Source: Meira nashicola
Taxonomy: Eukaryota > Basidiomycota > Exobasidiomycetes > Exobasidiales > Brachybasidiaceae
Direction: 5' to 3'
Assembly (NCBI GenBank): GCA_001600355.1
Contig: BCJU01000001.1
Location: forward strand, 3,555,178 to 3,619,177
Length of the DNA: 64,000 nucleotides
Shown: piece after piece, positions 10,594 through 21,100 of the stretch
Numbering within the stretch: position 1 is the stretch's first letter
Layout of the letters: every line of letters starts with the position of its first letter
The notes under the pieces: model-generated
Told to the model about the DNA's origin: nothing
Database searches by the model: none
Seen by the model: only the letters and a program-made list of their open reading frames with translations
Position numbers and translations under genes: made by a program

Positions 10594-12561
10594 ATGTCAC
10601 GTTTTCATCGTGATCGAGATATCGATGCATTTGATGCAACAAAGGATATCACAGCTGCTGAGTTTCAAAAATCGCCTACTAAAAAACAAGTGGATAAACT
10701 ACTGACCGAGAATAACGGAAAAGATGAAGAAGAAGCATTGGCAAGTCTCAGGCGTCGAATGGCAGGACCTTCAAGCGCAAAAGCAGGTTTAGCAACGGAT
10801 CAAGATGAAATCAATCGAAAAATCTACGAAGCATCAAAAGGGTCAAAATATTTCGAAAATGAAAAGAGAAGTGATGAAAGAACCACAAAGCAAGTAAATG
10901 ATCTTTTGAAAAAACGTGATGATATAATGAAAGATTATCCTGAAGGTGGAGATGCATGGATAGCAGCAGAGAAGCGTATTGATGAACAAATAATGATCTT
11001 AGAAGGACAGCGTGATCTATCGCGTATAATCTTGCACGCAGATATGGATATGTTCTATGCAGCTGTAGAACTGAAACGTGATCCTTCATTGAAAGGCAAG
11101 GCATTCGGAGTTGGCTCTGGTGTACTAGTCACAGCATCATATGAAGCTCGACAGTTTGGTTGTCGATCAGGCATGGCCACTCATGTGGCTCTGGCATTGT
11201 GTCCTCATCTAATTGTGGTGAAGAACAATATGAGTTCTTACGTCGAGGCATCGCGAGAGGTAATGGCAATTTTTGAAGTTTATGATCCGCATTACGCTCA
11301 AATGAGCTTAGATGAAGCTTATCTGGACATTACGCCCTACTGCGAAATGAACGATACCACAGCTGATGCTGTTGTGACGGAGTTAAGGGAAAGTGTTCAA
11401 ACTCAGACAGGATTAACTGTTTCTGTCGGTATCGCACCAAACAAGATGTTAGCAAAGATTAGTTCTGACAGAAACAAGCCAAATGGACAATTTCGTGTTG
11501 AACCTTCGCGGAATTTTATTGTGGATCTTATGCACGATTTACCTTGTCGAAAGATACCAGGAATCGGTCGTGTGACAGAGCGTATTTTGGCCTCTCTTGG
11601 TATTCTTACTTGCGGTGATGTTGCAAAATCAAGAGTGATGTTATCTTTGACTTTGGGAGATATTGAATTCTTGTTGAAAGCCTACCTTGGCATTCATAGC
11701 AACGTTGTCGAACCTTCCAAACGAGGAGAAAGGAAAAGTGTTGGTAGAGAACATACTTTTCGTCCAACAAAAGATCTGGCAGAGTTGAAAGAATTTTTAC
11801 GTCAAAGTGCTGAACAGGTTGCCAAAGATCTTGAACGATTAGATTATCGTGGTAAGACAATCACTTTGACTTGCAAACTTGATACATTTCAACGTTTTAC
11901 AAGGGCAAAGACTGTTACTTCTTATCTTTACAAAGCAGAAGATTTGTTCGCTGTTGTCTCAAGATTACTTGATATAGAGATAGAGCAAAGGAATGGTCCG
12001 ATTGCGATGCGCTTGATTGGTGTCCGCATTACAGGTCTAAAAGATTTGCGTGAACCAGAAAGCGGAGGTATCAAAAGACTTTTCGAGAAGAGCAAATCTT
12101 CAACGAATGAACAGAATGAGCCTTCAAATAAGAAAGCACGTCTTGATGAAGAACCGGCTGAAGATGAAGATGTATTTGAACAAGCGATGGAGAAAGCTTT
12201 AAGAGAATCAAGTCAAGAGTATAAACAGCAAAGTTTATCATCAAATGACACATTTGAAGAGGATAAGAAAGTACAAGAGATAGATTTACTTGAAATGACT
12301 TGTCCTGTCTGTCAAGAGATGATACCATATCCAAAAGATGCTGAAATAACAGAAGCACGTCAAAACGCTTTTCTCAATCAACATATTGATATATGTTTGA
12401 ACAAATTGGAAGTCGGATCGAATACTCAAGTAAACAAATCTGTATCAAAAAATCAATCTAATACAAATATAAAGAAATCCGATATACCCGTCAATAAGCA
12501 CAAGAAGACCAAAAAGACCAATATTTCCACCATTGACTCATTTTTTCAACGAAATGCTTAA
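10594..12561 (+). CDS. POLK: DNA polymerase kappa (Y-family, DinB)
   Basis: Single-exon, 655 residues. It is a translesion polymerase that bypasses and extends from damaged template bases. The N-clasp typical of kappa is present (NRKIYEASKGSKYF). It precedes the palm with catalytic D150 and M151-D152 in HADMDMFYAAVE, and D240-E241 in MSLDEAYLDI. The helix-hairpin-helix segment PCRKIPGIGRVTE and a little-finger domain follow. A Rad18-type (UBZ4) ubiquitin-binding zinc finger is visible as C570-x2-C573...H597-x3-C601. The C-terminus STIDSFFQRNA is a PIP-box-like PCNA contact, but the canonical first Gln is replaced by Ile. This start keeps the N-clasp intact. The gene is divergent from ATG4. 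Confidence 0.95.
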   Translation: MSRFHRDRDIDAFDATKDITAAEFQKSPTKKQVDKLLTENNGKDEEEALASLRRRMAGPSSAKAGLATDQDEINRKIYEASKGSKYFENEKRSDERTTKQVNDLLKKRDDIMKDYPEGGDAWIAAEKRIDEQIMILEGQRDLSRIILHADMDMFYAAVELKRDPSLKGKAFGVGSGVLVTASYEARQFGCRSGMATHVALALCPHLIVVKNNMSSYVEASREVMAIFEVYDPHYAQMSLDEAYLDITPYCEMNDTTADAVVTELRESVQTQTGLTVSVGIAPNKMLAKISSDRNKPNGQFRVEPSRNFIVDLMHDLPCRKIPGIGRVTERILASLGILTCGDVAKSRVMLSLTLGDIEFLLKAYLGIHSNVVEPSKRGERKSVGREHTFRPTKDLAELKEFLRQSAEQVAKDLERLDYRGKTITLTCKLDTFQRFTRAKTVTSYLYKAEDLFAVVSRLLDIEIEQRNGPIAMRLIGVRITGLKDLREPESGGIKRLFEKSKSSTNEQNEPSNKKARLDEEPAEDEDVFEQAMEKALRESSQEYKQQSLSSNDTFEEDKKVQEIDLLEMTCPVCQEMIPYPKDAEITEARQNAFLNQHIDICLNKLEVGSNTQVNKSVSKNQSNTNIKKSDIPVNKHKKTKKTNISTIDSFFQRNA

Positions 12562-12831
12562 GTGCTAATTGCAACATTTGTCTAAACATGAAGATGTATA
12601 TGCTTATCCCGCTTGCTGTATATTAGAGAATATCATTGTACCATATATTCATAATCATCAATCAAGACATAAACTAGAGTATTAACGCGACAAATATTGT
12701 CTCTACGCCGGCGCATTTATTTCTGTACGATTCACGTGCATAAGAATTTTTGGTTGAGTTGATGCAAGGTAAGTTTGAGAATCATAATTTCAAACTAACA
12801 CTCCCTTCTTCTCTTGAATGCTGGGTCAATC
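12562..12831 (+). promoter_or_regulatory. POLK 3' flank and NUG1 promoter with shared element
   Basis: A 270-bp spacer between head-to-tail genes. It contains TAACGCGACAAATATTGTCT at 12683-12702 and, three bases later, CGCCGGCGCA at 12706-12715. Both strings also occur in the ATG4/POLK spacer (10011-10029 and 10366-10375). The first lies about 130 bp upstream of the NUG1 ATG. Confidence 0.45.
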
Positions 12832-15081
12832 ATGGGTCGTAATAAGAACAAGAATAATAGATCTGTTGCTCGCAATAGATCAGGATTACAAGCGGGAGGT
12901 GGAAAAGTGGGCAACAATACTAATAAATCAGGTTTGAAGAAAGATACAGGATTACCGGCCTTTTTCAAGCAGAGAAAGCAACATTTAACACAAAATGCTC
13001 CTTCGCTTTTGGATAATTTCTCAGCAATAAAGGATTCCATGAATACAGTAGAAAATGATTCTAGAAGTTTTCAATCATTCAATGCACCCACAGATGGATT
13101 TGAGAAAGCTTCAAGGGATTTAGCTTTGAGTGGAAAGAGAGACAATAGCGCAAAAGCATTTATGCGGGATGTCAAACAAGTGATCGAGAATAGCGATGTG
13201 ATCTTACAAGTTTTGGATGCAAGAGATCCTTTAGGAAGTCGTTCAAAACAAACTGAACAAATGGCATTAGCACATGGGAAAAGGGTGGTGCTTGTTTTGA
13301 ACAAAGTAGATTTGATCCCACTCACAAATATGCAATCTTGGTTAAAATATTTGCGTAACGATTTTCCAACATTAGCATTCAAAGCAAGTACGCAACAGCA
13401 AAGAGGCAATTTAAAACAAGGTCGTGGATCAGTTGATGTCGGTAATAGCATACATGCAAACGGAAAGAATGCCGGAGAATCAAGTAATGAGAAATTATCG
13501 CATGGTTCAGAAGCAATCGGTGCAAATGCTTTATTGCAACTACTTAAAAACTATGCTCGCACAACTGCGAAAGGATCTAATCTCAAACAACAGATTAATG
13601 TTGGCGTCGTCGGACCTCCAAATGTTGGGAAAAGTAGTTTGATCAACAGTTTATTGCGTACGCGTGCTTGTGCAGTTGCAAGTACGCCTGGATGGACAAA
13701 AGTTGTTCAAGGAGTGATGCTGGAAAAAGGGATCAGATTATTAGATTGTCCGGGAGTGGTTCTTGGTGGAGCTGGATTTGAGCAAATGGCTGATGTGGCA
13801 AATGGAGATGGAACAGTAACAAAAGATGAAGTTGCTTGGAGCGTCTTGCGAAATACAGTTAAAGTTGAACTGATTGACGATCCTATCGCTCCCATTCAAG
13901 CTATGCTGGGTCGTGTAGATGCTGAACAATTATCGACACTCTATAACATCGAAGGCGGCTTCAACGAAGGCGATGCACATGACTTTTTGCTTCGAGTTGC
14001 TTTGATGCGTGGGAAGTTGGGTAAAGGTGGTATTCCGGATTTAGAAGGAGCTGCACGTATCGTATTGCATGATTGGAACGTCGGTAAGATTTCATTTTAT
14101 TCAACTCCTCCTGCGGTTCACCATTCATTGCAAAAATCAGGCCAGGAAGCAAGTGCAAATGGACACGCTGCAGAGGAAATCAAAGCTGATACTGGCAATT
14201 CAGACGGCACAGGTGATGCTCTTGTAGCAGGTAGCTCTCTCGTTACTGGATTTAGCGAAGCTTTCGATCTTGCAGCATTGCTTGGAGAAGCTGATGCAGA
14301 GGCCATGGGTATTAAGAAAGATGATCAATTCAAAACAGCAGGTCGCGGCAAAGATTTAATTGCACCTCGAGCTCGCGTATATGCTTCAGACAAAGCGGCT
14401 GATGAACCTCAAGCGATCGTAGAAGATGACGAAGAGCATGCAGTATCTACCACAACCCTTCAAGCTGACACTTCACGATCAAGTTTGGGAAAACGAAGGA
14501 GAGGGATGGATGAGATGGACTCGTCCGATGAAGAAGATGAAGATGAACAGAGCAATTTGTCAGACGATGAAACGATCCCAAATATGGACAGGCAAATCGT
14601 TCGGTCTGGTAGAAGAAGACCATCTCTAACTCTAAATTTCGATCAAGCCGGTATTCCCAATATCGAAAACGAAGATGAAAGAAGAGGAAGATCGCCAATT
14701 TCACGTGATGTAATGATTGATGGAACGGCAGCAAAACGTGAACCAGTATTAAGCCGTCAACAACGTGAATTACAAAGAGCTTTAGGTGAACATGAAGTTG
14801 CAGGAATGGCACGTAAACGAGGAGAAGTTCGAAAAGCTGCCAAGAAATCTCAAAAGCGTTTAAAGAAAAGTGGTGCGGGTCTGGTTGACGTTTGGAATTC
14901 CAGTATGGCTTTAAGTAGTCAAGGAGGTGATGTAGTAGATCAAGATGTTGAAATTGATGAAGAACACGACGATGAGAATTATTTGGCATCACATTCTAAC
15001 CCTAGACGTAAAGGGTTATTTGAAGTGCTAGAAAGCGGCGAGCAAGATTCATTGCAACAAGAAGAGGAAGAGGAACTGTAA
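12832..15081 (+). CDS. NUG1: Nucleostemin/Nug1-type circularly permuted GTPase
   Basis: Single exon from the first ATG at 12832, 749 residues. The frame stays open upstream only through a TTG, so this ATG is preferred. G motifs are in permuted order: NKVD G4 (about N157), GPPNVGKSS G1 (about 261) and DCPG G3 (about 305). Segments SDVILQVLDARDPLG and AFKASTQQQRGN match the Nug1/Grn1/GNL3L branch rather than Nog2. These GTPases act in the nucleolus in assembly and export of pre-60S ribosomes. The N-terminus is basic. The C-terminal third is acidic/Ser-rich (DSSDEEDEDEQ), then Lys-rich (KKSQKRLKKSG), fitting nucleolar location. The usual N-terminal basic coiled coil of Nug1 is short here. Assignment within the family (Nug1 or Grn1) is less certain. 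Confidence 0.88.
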   Translation: MGRNKNKNNRSVARNRSGLQAGGGKVGNNTNKSGLKKDTGLPAFFKQRKQHLTQNAPSLLDNFSAIKDSMNTVENDSRSFQSFNAPTDGFEKASRDLALSGKRDNSAKAFMRDVKQVIENSDVILQVLDARDPLGSRSKQTEQMALAHGKRVVLVLNKVDLIPLTNMQSWLKYLRNDFPTLAFKASTQQQRGNLKQGRGSVDVGNSIHANGKNAGESSNEKLSHGSEAIGANALLQLLKNYARTTAKGSNLKQQINVGVVGPPNVGKSSLINSLLRTRACAVASTPGWTKVVQGVMLEKGIRLLDCPGVVLGGAGFEQMADVANGDGTVTKDEVAWSVLRNTVKVELIDDPIAPIQAMLGRVDAEQLSTLYNIEGGFNEGDAHDFLLRVALMRGKLGKGGIPDLEGAARIVLHDWNVGKISFYSTPPAVHHSLQKSGQEASANGHAAEEIKADTGNSDGTGDALVAGSSLVTGFSEAFDLAALLGEADAEAMGIKKDDQFKTAGRGKDLIAPRARVYASDKAADEPQAIVEDDEEHAVSTTTLQADTSRSSLGKRRRGMDEMDSSDEEDEDEQSNLSDDETIPNMDRQIVRSGRRRPSLTLNFDQAGIPNIENEDERRGRSPISRDVMIDGTAAKREPVLSRQQRELQRALGEHEVAGMARKRGEVRKAAKKSQKRLKKSGAGLVDVWNSSMALSSQGGDVVDQDVEIDEEHDDENYLASHSNPRRKGLFEVLESGEQDSLQQEEEEEL

Positions 15082-15386
15082 AGATGGATCACACGCAAAC
15101 ACTGTATATCATTGTAACATATAACACATCATCAGAATACCATCATTTGATTCGCATAGCACCTCTCATCACTTGATTCGCATACCATCATTTTGTCATA
15201 CGTAGCATTTTTTTGGTTTCATTTATGGACAAGAGATGGGTGAGACGTGTATATTGCACAATAATGTACGACTACCCTTGACCAATAGGTTACAAAAAAT
15301 AAGAAGAAAGAAAGAAAAAAGAGGTATAGAGCCATTAGAGCATTGATATAAAGAAGGTTAAATAAAATAGAATAGGTAAGACAATT
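15082..15386. other. Convergent 3' spacer, NUG1/HSF gene
   Basis: About 305 bp between two stop codons. It is AT-rich, with repeated ATTTGATTCGCAT/CTTGATTCGCAT strings near 15146-15180. It presumably holds both 3' ends. No gene is seen. Confidence 0.5.
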
Positions 15387-18116
15387 TCAAGGTGGTGTGC
15401 TCCTTTTACTCCTTTGTACATTGCCGGGTACAGGTGGTGGACCTAATTTCGTATATGCATCTGCCGAAGAGGCTGGCACAGGTCTACCTGCAATTGCCGA
15501 AGGTGAAGGGGCTAACGATCCGCTTCCGTGCCCATGTCCACTTCGATTTGCATAAGCAGGATGACCTAAATTAGGAGAACGTGAAACGAACGAAGGCATT
15601 TGTTGTTGCATACCTTGACCTGCATTTCCACTTTGCCCACCTTCACGCATGCTTTGTTCTGCTCTGCTTAAAGAAGAAGCGGAAGGTGATGCTGGTGGTA
15701 AAGGTGCGCCTTGCATGTTTGTCCCTGCTGGTAGAGGTGAAAATTCCCTACTGCCTGAAGCACCCGGTGGTGGTGGTGGATTGGATCCTCCTTGTCTGGA
15801 TTGGTATAATTGATCACTTAAAGACCTCATTTGTGATTCCAAATGATGAACATGAGCACGAAGGCTTGCTTCATTTTGTTGAGAATGGAACATTTGATCA
15901 GTCACTGTGCGTAATTGATTTTCCAAATAAGATGCATGACGAATGATTGCATCAATACGATCACTTAAATCATCCACTCGAACTAAAACATTTTCACTTG
16001 CACCCAAAACTTGTTCACCTCGCATCAATTGACCCGATCCCGCTGGATCACTATGTGGCAGACCAGAATGTTGAACAGCAGAAGGATGGGCTTCATGAGC
16101 CGGATAAGAAGTCGTAGGACCGCTAGGTCCAACGGGAGCATCTGCAGGGTAACTTTGATATGGTCCAGAAGCAGCGGAACCGCCCGGTCGTCCATAAGCA
16201 TGATGTATAGAACCTTGACCTGGATGATGAGATCGAAGAGGATGTGAAGATGCGTATGCTGCTGAAGTATGCATGTGACCATGAGGTGTTAATCCCATCT
16301 CTGGCGAAGGTGTACCACCCATTTCATACTCTGCTGCATTAGTCATTGAATGCGTTAAACTGTCTTGACGTTTGTGTCTTGAAGATTTACGCTTAATTTC
16401 GCTCAAGAGATGAACTTCTCCCCTTCTGAAGTTTGGATGTTTGAATTCCCAAACTTGAATTTCCTCTTCGGGTGTACCTTGGTAAGTATGATTCACTTTG
16501 TGGAAGCCATACATGTTCAATTGTCGTACAAAAGATTGCCAATTAGAATGTTTGAACCAATTAGGCAAAACCACTTTAGCAAATTCGGCCGGGTTTGCAA
16601 CACTGAAAGTTGTTCCACTTGGACCCCAAGCAATCATCTCTTCAATTGTATCATCTTCCAACATGGAATACAATTTACTTACGAATGAAGGTTGTTGTTT
16701 GCTACCCGGGCCACCTCCTGTCACAGGTAAACCTGCCAAAGAAGGATGAATAAATGCTTGGCCAGGTGTTTGATGAGAAGTTTGCGAAAGAGATGGACTG
16801 TTTGCAGACATACTCGAAGGTCCCATAGCTCTTGGACTGGTGACCATATGAGATGATCCATATTCACTCTGTCCACGCGATTGCATGTGCTGATTCATAG
16901 ATGGTAATCCGGTCGGATGGTTGGAATGATGGGATAATGGTGGTGGAGATCCACGACCACGACTGCCATGTTGATATGGACTCAAAGCTGCAAAAGCGGG
17001 CAAACGTGGTGCAGGCGAAGAACTTCTTTCATTGTACCGCAGTGATTGTTCATTCACATCCGCATTTGCAGCCGAAGTTGGAGCCGAAGAAGGGGCATTA
17101 CCGGATGCATATCCGGTAAACAGAGGTGGCAGATTCGAAAATCGATTCTCTTGTTCGCTTCTCTCTCCGCCCATTGGTCTAGTATTGCTCTGTGATGCAA
17201 GTGCTGCACGCTCTTGTTGTTGCCATGTATAATTCGGTCCTTGCTCTGGTTCGTCTGGATTACCTTCCAAAGTACCTGTCCTCCTTTGAGTGGATGAAGT
17301 ATGAAGTGATCGGCGTGGATCGTCATCGGTGGATGAGGTGCGAGAATGAGACATTTGTAAACGCGAAGAAGCTGAAGTCGATTCTGTTTCACTATGATGC
17401 GATAAACCTCTTCTGTTTTGCCAATCAGGCTGAACTGGTTCGGATAGATGTCCGTGAGGGACAGAAGTATGTTGATCTAAACGAGGCGTTTTTCGAGGCG
17501 AATCATGAATGATGTTGTGGCGAAATAGCCGATCGTCATCATTTACTGAGCCATCACCACCCTTTTCATTTGTGCGTTGTGTGTCATTTTCCCTTTCAAC
17601 TTCTTTAATATTTGCAATTTGCGCAGCTTGGGAACCTTGTTGTGATCTAGGTCGTGATGGTGATCGTTGGGAATGACGACGTTTCATACCACTTGCACTA
17701 CTTTGTTGATTTGTATAATGCCAATCGTCACGCTTTAAAGATGAAGGTGAAATAGCTTGTCGATTGTCTGCACTGCTTGTTGTTGCTACGCCGCCACCAG
17801 CAACATCTTCATCATGAAATCGATATCTGTCACGCATCGTCGCACTCATTTGTTCTGATGGTTGTTGTTGTTGTTGACTGCTACGATATTCTTGTACTCT
17901 TTGATGAGAATCTGTTCTTCTTTCTTCGTACCCTTCTAAAGATCGATCTTGTTGATATGCTGTCCGATTGCTTCTAGATGGTGTAAGAGAATCTCGATCC
18001 GCTTTTGCATCGGCGCGCTCTTTCTCATACGATGAACCTTGCATGAGAAGCGTATATTTCGCCGGTAAAGATTTTACGAGACCGTTGGGACGATCAAATG
18101 AGAGAATTTCGGTCAT
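15387..18116 (-). CDS. HSF-type transcription factor, Sfl1/Mga1-like
   Basis: Single-exon, 909 residues. A complete heat-shock-factor DNA-binding domain lies in the middle (about residues 474-582): FVSKLYSMLEDD, WFKHSNWQSFVRQLNMYGF (recognition helix) and WEFKHPNFRRGE. A basic KRKSSRHKR stretch follows. A predicted coiled coil is at about 710-775 (heptads in DDLSDRIDAIIRHASYLENQL onward), suited to trimerisation. The rest is Gln/Ser/Pro-rich and likely disordered. The central DBD and the KLYSMLEDD...NMYGFHKVNHT wording favour the Sfl1/Mga1 branch (morphogenesis, flocculation, stress) over canonical Hsf1, whose DBD is usually nearer the N-terminus. That subfamily call is inference. The upstream spacer is unusually long, as is common for regulatory genes. 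Confidence 0.88.
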   Translation of the reverse strand: MTEILSFDRPNGLVKSLPAKYTLLMQGSSYEKERADAKADRDSLTPSRSNRTAYQQDRSLEGYEERRTDSHQRVQEYRSSQQQQQPSEQMSATMRDRYRFHDEDVAGGGVATTSSADNRQAISPSSLKRDDWHYTNQQSSASGMKRRHSQRSPSRPRSQQGSQAAQIANIKEVERENDTQRTNEKGGDGSVNDDDRLFRHNIIHDSPRKTPRLDQHTSVPHGHLSEPVQPDWQNRRGLSHHSETESTSASSRLQMSHSRTSSTDDDPRRSLHTSSTQRRTGTLEGNPDEPEQGPNYTWQQQERAALASQSNTRPMGGERSEQENRFSNLPPLFTGYASGNAPSSAPTSAANADVNEQSLRYNERSSSPAPRLPAFAALSPYQHGSRGRGSPPPLSHHSNHPTGLPSMNQHMQSRGQSEYGSSHMVTSPRAMGPSSMSANSPSLSQTSHQTPGQAFIHPSLAGLPVTGGGPGSKQQPSFVSKLYSMLEDDTIEEMIAWGPSGTTFSVANPAEFAKVVLPNWFKHSNWQSFVRQLNMYGFHKVNHTYQGTPEEEIQVWEFKHPNFRRGEVHLLSEIKRKSSRHKRQDSLTHSMTNAAEYEMGGTPSPEMGLTPHGHMHTSAAYASSHPLRSHHPGQGSIHHAYGRPGGSAASGPYQSYPADAPVGPSGPTTSYPAHEAHPSAVQHSGLPHSDPAGSGQLMRGEQVLGASENVLVRVDDLSDRIDAIIRHASYLENQLRTVTDQMFHSQQNEASLRAHVHHLESQMRSLSDQLYQSRQGGSNPPPPPGASGSREFSPLPAGTNMQGAPLPPASPSASSLSRAEQSMREGGQSGNAGQGMQQQMPSFVSRSPNLGHPAYANRSGHGHGSGSLAPSPSAIAGRPVPASSADAYTKLGPPPVPGNVQRSKRSTPP

Positions 18117-21100
18117 AAACCCCTTTGAGCGTAATTGAAATTATCGTTCAGGCGGGAATCGAAATGTGTAGAAATCGATGCTCCTTTTAACCGAAAGTAG
18201 TTAAAACTTGCTCTTTTGTTGTTTTGCAAAGGAGTTGTGAAAAATAGGTGCCAATTTTGATCGACAGATTAATCTTATGATGTATCGAGTAGATTTGTTG
18301 AATCGAAAGTTGTTTGTATTATTTTAAAGCTTCTGCACATAGATGTATGCGGCGGCAATCAAGAAACAAATTATTGCTGTCTTGCTTTTTGGAAGTCACT
18401 CTACTTTGCTCCAGAGATAGAAGAGTATTGCGGCGTTCTTCTTTTCGAACAAATGTAAGCAGACTCCTATCTGTTCGGCTTGCTATGCTCCTTGACAGTT
18501 TTGCGCTCGTTTGCGGCGTTGCGACCAACTTATTCGGTTAAAAGGGAGAAATTTCGGATTAAGGAGAGAATGAAATGTATTTTCTTGGCTTTTTGCTCCA
18601 CCTTTTTCGGCGTTGGATTTTTGCAATCGATGATCCAAAAGGAAACCGAATTCAGCGACACAGCTTCGATCAAAATGCTTGGCAAGTTGAATTCGAATGG
18701 ATCGTGGCACACGGCGAAAATTGTGTTTTCTTTTTATTGCGGAGTGCAAAGTAGGCAACAAGGATCAACTGATGCTCACAAAATGTTCGGCGTATAAGTC
18801 TGAGTTGGATTGAATGACGACTTGCAAAAAATGAATGAAATATGGAAGTTAGAGACCGAAATTCCGTCCAGATCGACGAAAATACTTTTTTTACTGGAAT
18901 ACAGTGCAATTGACCACTAATTCGCCTCCTTTTAATTATACGTGAGAAGGTGGATGCAAGATTAAAAAAAAAGAAAAACACGATACGGTTCCGGTTCGGT
19001 ACTATCAGTCCGAACTATTTTCCAGAGCAGAACGCCTTGCTAATTTCTTGTAGGAGTATGTTTGCGGCTCCGATTCAATAGAAGGGGCTAAGGAATACGC
19101 AATATGGTCACGTAGGCTTGTTTTTTTTATTTCGCAAAGGAATGATTGACCACCCTTTTTCCCCTCAAAATAAGAGCCAAATAATCGAAAATCAAACAGA
19201 ACTCCGAACGGCGTATCAAAAGGGAGGAGAGTTGAGTAAATGCTTCCCCTTTGTGATTGTTGTTGATGTTTTTTTAAGAATTCCTCTTGGTTAATCCTCT
19301 AATAGGCGGAAATGCGGTAGTTTGATTTCTTACTCCGTTGAATACTGCGGATCGAGCCGCTAGAACAATCGAAGCCGAAAGAGAAAAAACAAACGGCAAC
19401 GGCTTCTTAAGCTACCGTTATTTGGATGGCTGTGCGTTTAAACAACAATTGCCAACAAATTACCGTGCGCTTTTCTCTTGGCTTTTTTAGGTGACTTGAT
19501 TAAAATGATGTTATGATGGCTAAAAGGCGACCAAAATATTGAAGATGATGGTGGTGGAAATCGAACAAAAACAAGTGGCAAAAAGTACAAACGGAAAGTC
19601 GGATTGCAGAATTAATTTGTTTGATAGATCCTAACAATTTACCGCAATTCTATGCACATGTCCAACCGATTTCCTTCAGATAAGACGTTTTTTCGTTCTC
19701 TTCAGGTTTCGCCTTCTTTCTTTCTAAAAAAGGGAACAGAATTGTAGAAAAGAAGATAATACAATTCGAAATCAAGGAGGATCTACGTACAATAAAGGGT
19801 ACTATCCCTTCTTTCTGTCAAGGTCTAATCATTGTATCTCCCCCACTTTTACTAGTTCCATTCATTTTAGACAGATTCAATGGGAGATTAAGGTAAGTAA
19901 GTGCATATATGTATGAAGGCGCTGCGCCTAAATTTACTCCTTCAGGCAAAATGTGAGAGAGAGTAAGGCGCAGCTCTGCACTGCACATTCAGTTTCTGTG
20001 TTGTAGATGCCCGTAATACAATTAAAAACGTACTCCGGGTGCCTGACCGTTTCATTTTAGCTGTCAAAAAGTAAGGCAAAATTACGATAAGTTTTTGCGT
20101 ATGTACATCAACCCATGTGCATGTTTTTTTTGCTTTTAATAGATTGTGCGTGGATGGTTCTATACTATAATGGAACGCGGCTAAATTGCTGTTTAAAAAT
20201 TTCGAGAAATAAAAAAAGGCAGGAACGCACCGCTTTTGTTTTCAAACATAGAGTAGAAAAATAAATTTCTGCACGATTGCAGAAGATGCAAATATCGCCT
20301 GAGCTTTAAAAGATATGCGAACTGGCACTTCGCATATACATACATACGTACGGTAACAATGTATCAGTACAAGAAGTCTTTGAAGAGATGACGTGCGCAA
20401 AAGGCATCAAGAGAAGTCTTGGAATATCGGAAAGAACATCAAGAGATGCATTTGACGCCCTTTTTTCTACCTCTCTCGAAATTCTTTTTGATGAAGGTGT
20501 ACCTTTTTTTTGACGCCCAATCGGCCTAGTGGGGGAAACAATCGATTGGTTTCACTAGATAATTACCGAAAAAGACCAAGCGAGATATTGAAAGCGGCCA
20601 AAGCATGAGACAAGTAAATTGCAAACGTATCGATTCTTCAAGAAAAATAAAATAGGGCTGCCATCATTATCAGAACACTAATGCAGACGCACTGCACTGC
20701 AATGCGATCGTACTCTTGATTTCGATTTCATCAGTTGCAGTTCTAGTGCTGTATTCTATCAAACGTTCCTGTCAATTATTTTTGTCAAACTTGTCAGAAA
20801 GAAAAAATCATGAATTTGTACGTGCGCACACACTTGCCTTGGGGTACCCTTAAATTCAGTAGCCACGACCGCATCACAGCCACCGGCCATGGAAAATAGG
20901 CGCGTCCCGGCATTCTTGTGGGCCAGATCGTAAGGCGACTGCATCTGTGCGCCGCACATAAATATAAGCCTCTTTTCTGTTTGATTGATGCATCGAAAGA
21001 GCAGAAGTCGTCCTACCCACTTTAATTGGCCGATGGATACGGGACCTGAACCCTTCCCACACGAATGTATAAGTAAATATGACCCGATTCAATCCACAAT

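Noticed and set aside
12814..12831. Six extra N-terminal residues for the Nug1-type GTPase
   Set aside because: They would need a TTG start; the first ATG is at 12832.
18314..18981. Several 60-105-codon frames on both strands downstream of the HSF gene start
   Set aside because: Multiple overlapping frames with no conserved motif; likely chance openings in promoter DNA.
20990..21070. Possible tRNA on the minus strand (GGTTCAGGTCC resembles a B box)
   Set aside because: The B box has a mismatch at a fixed A and no acceptor stem or A box at the right spacing could be drawn.
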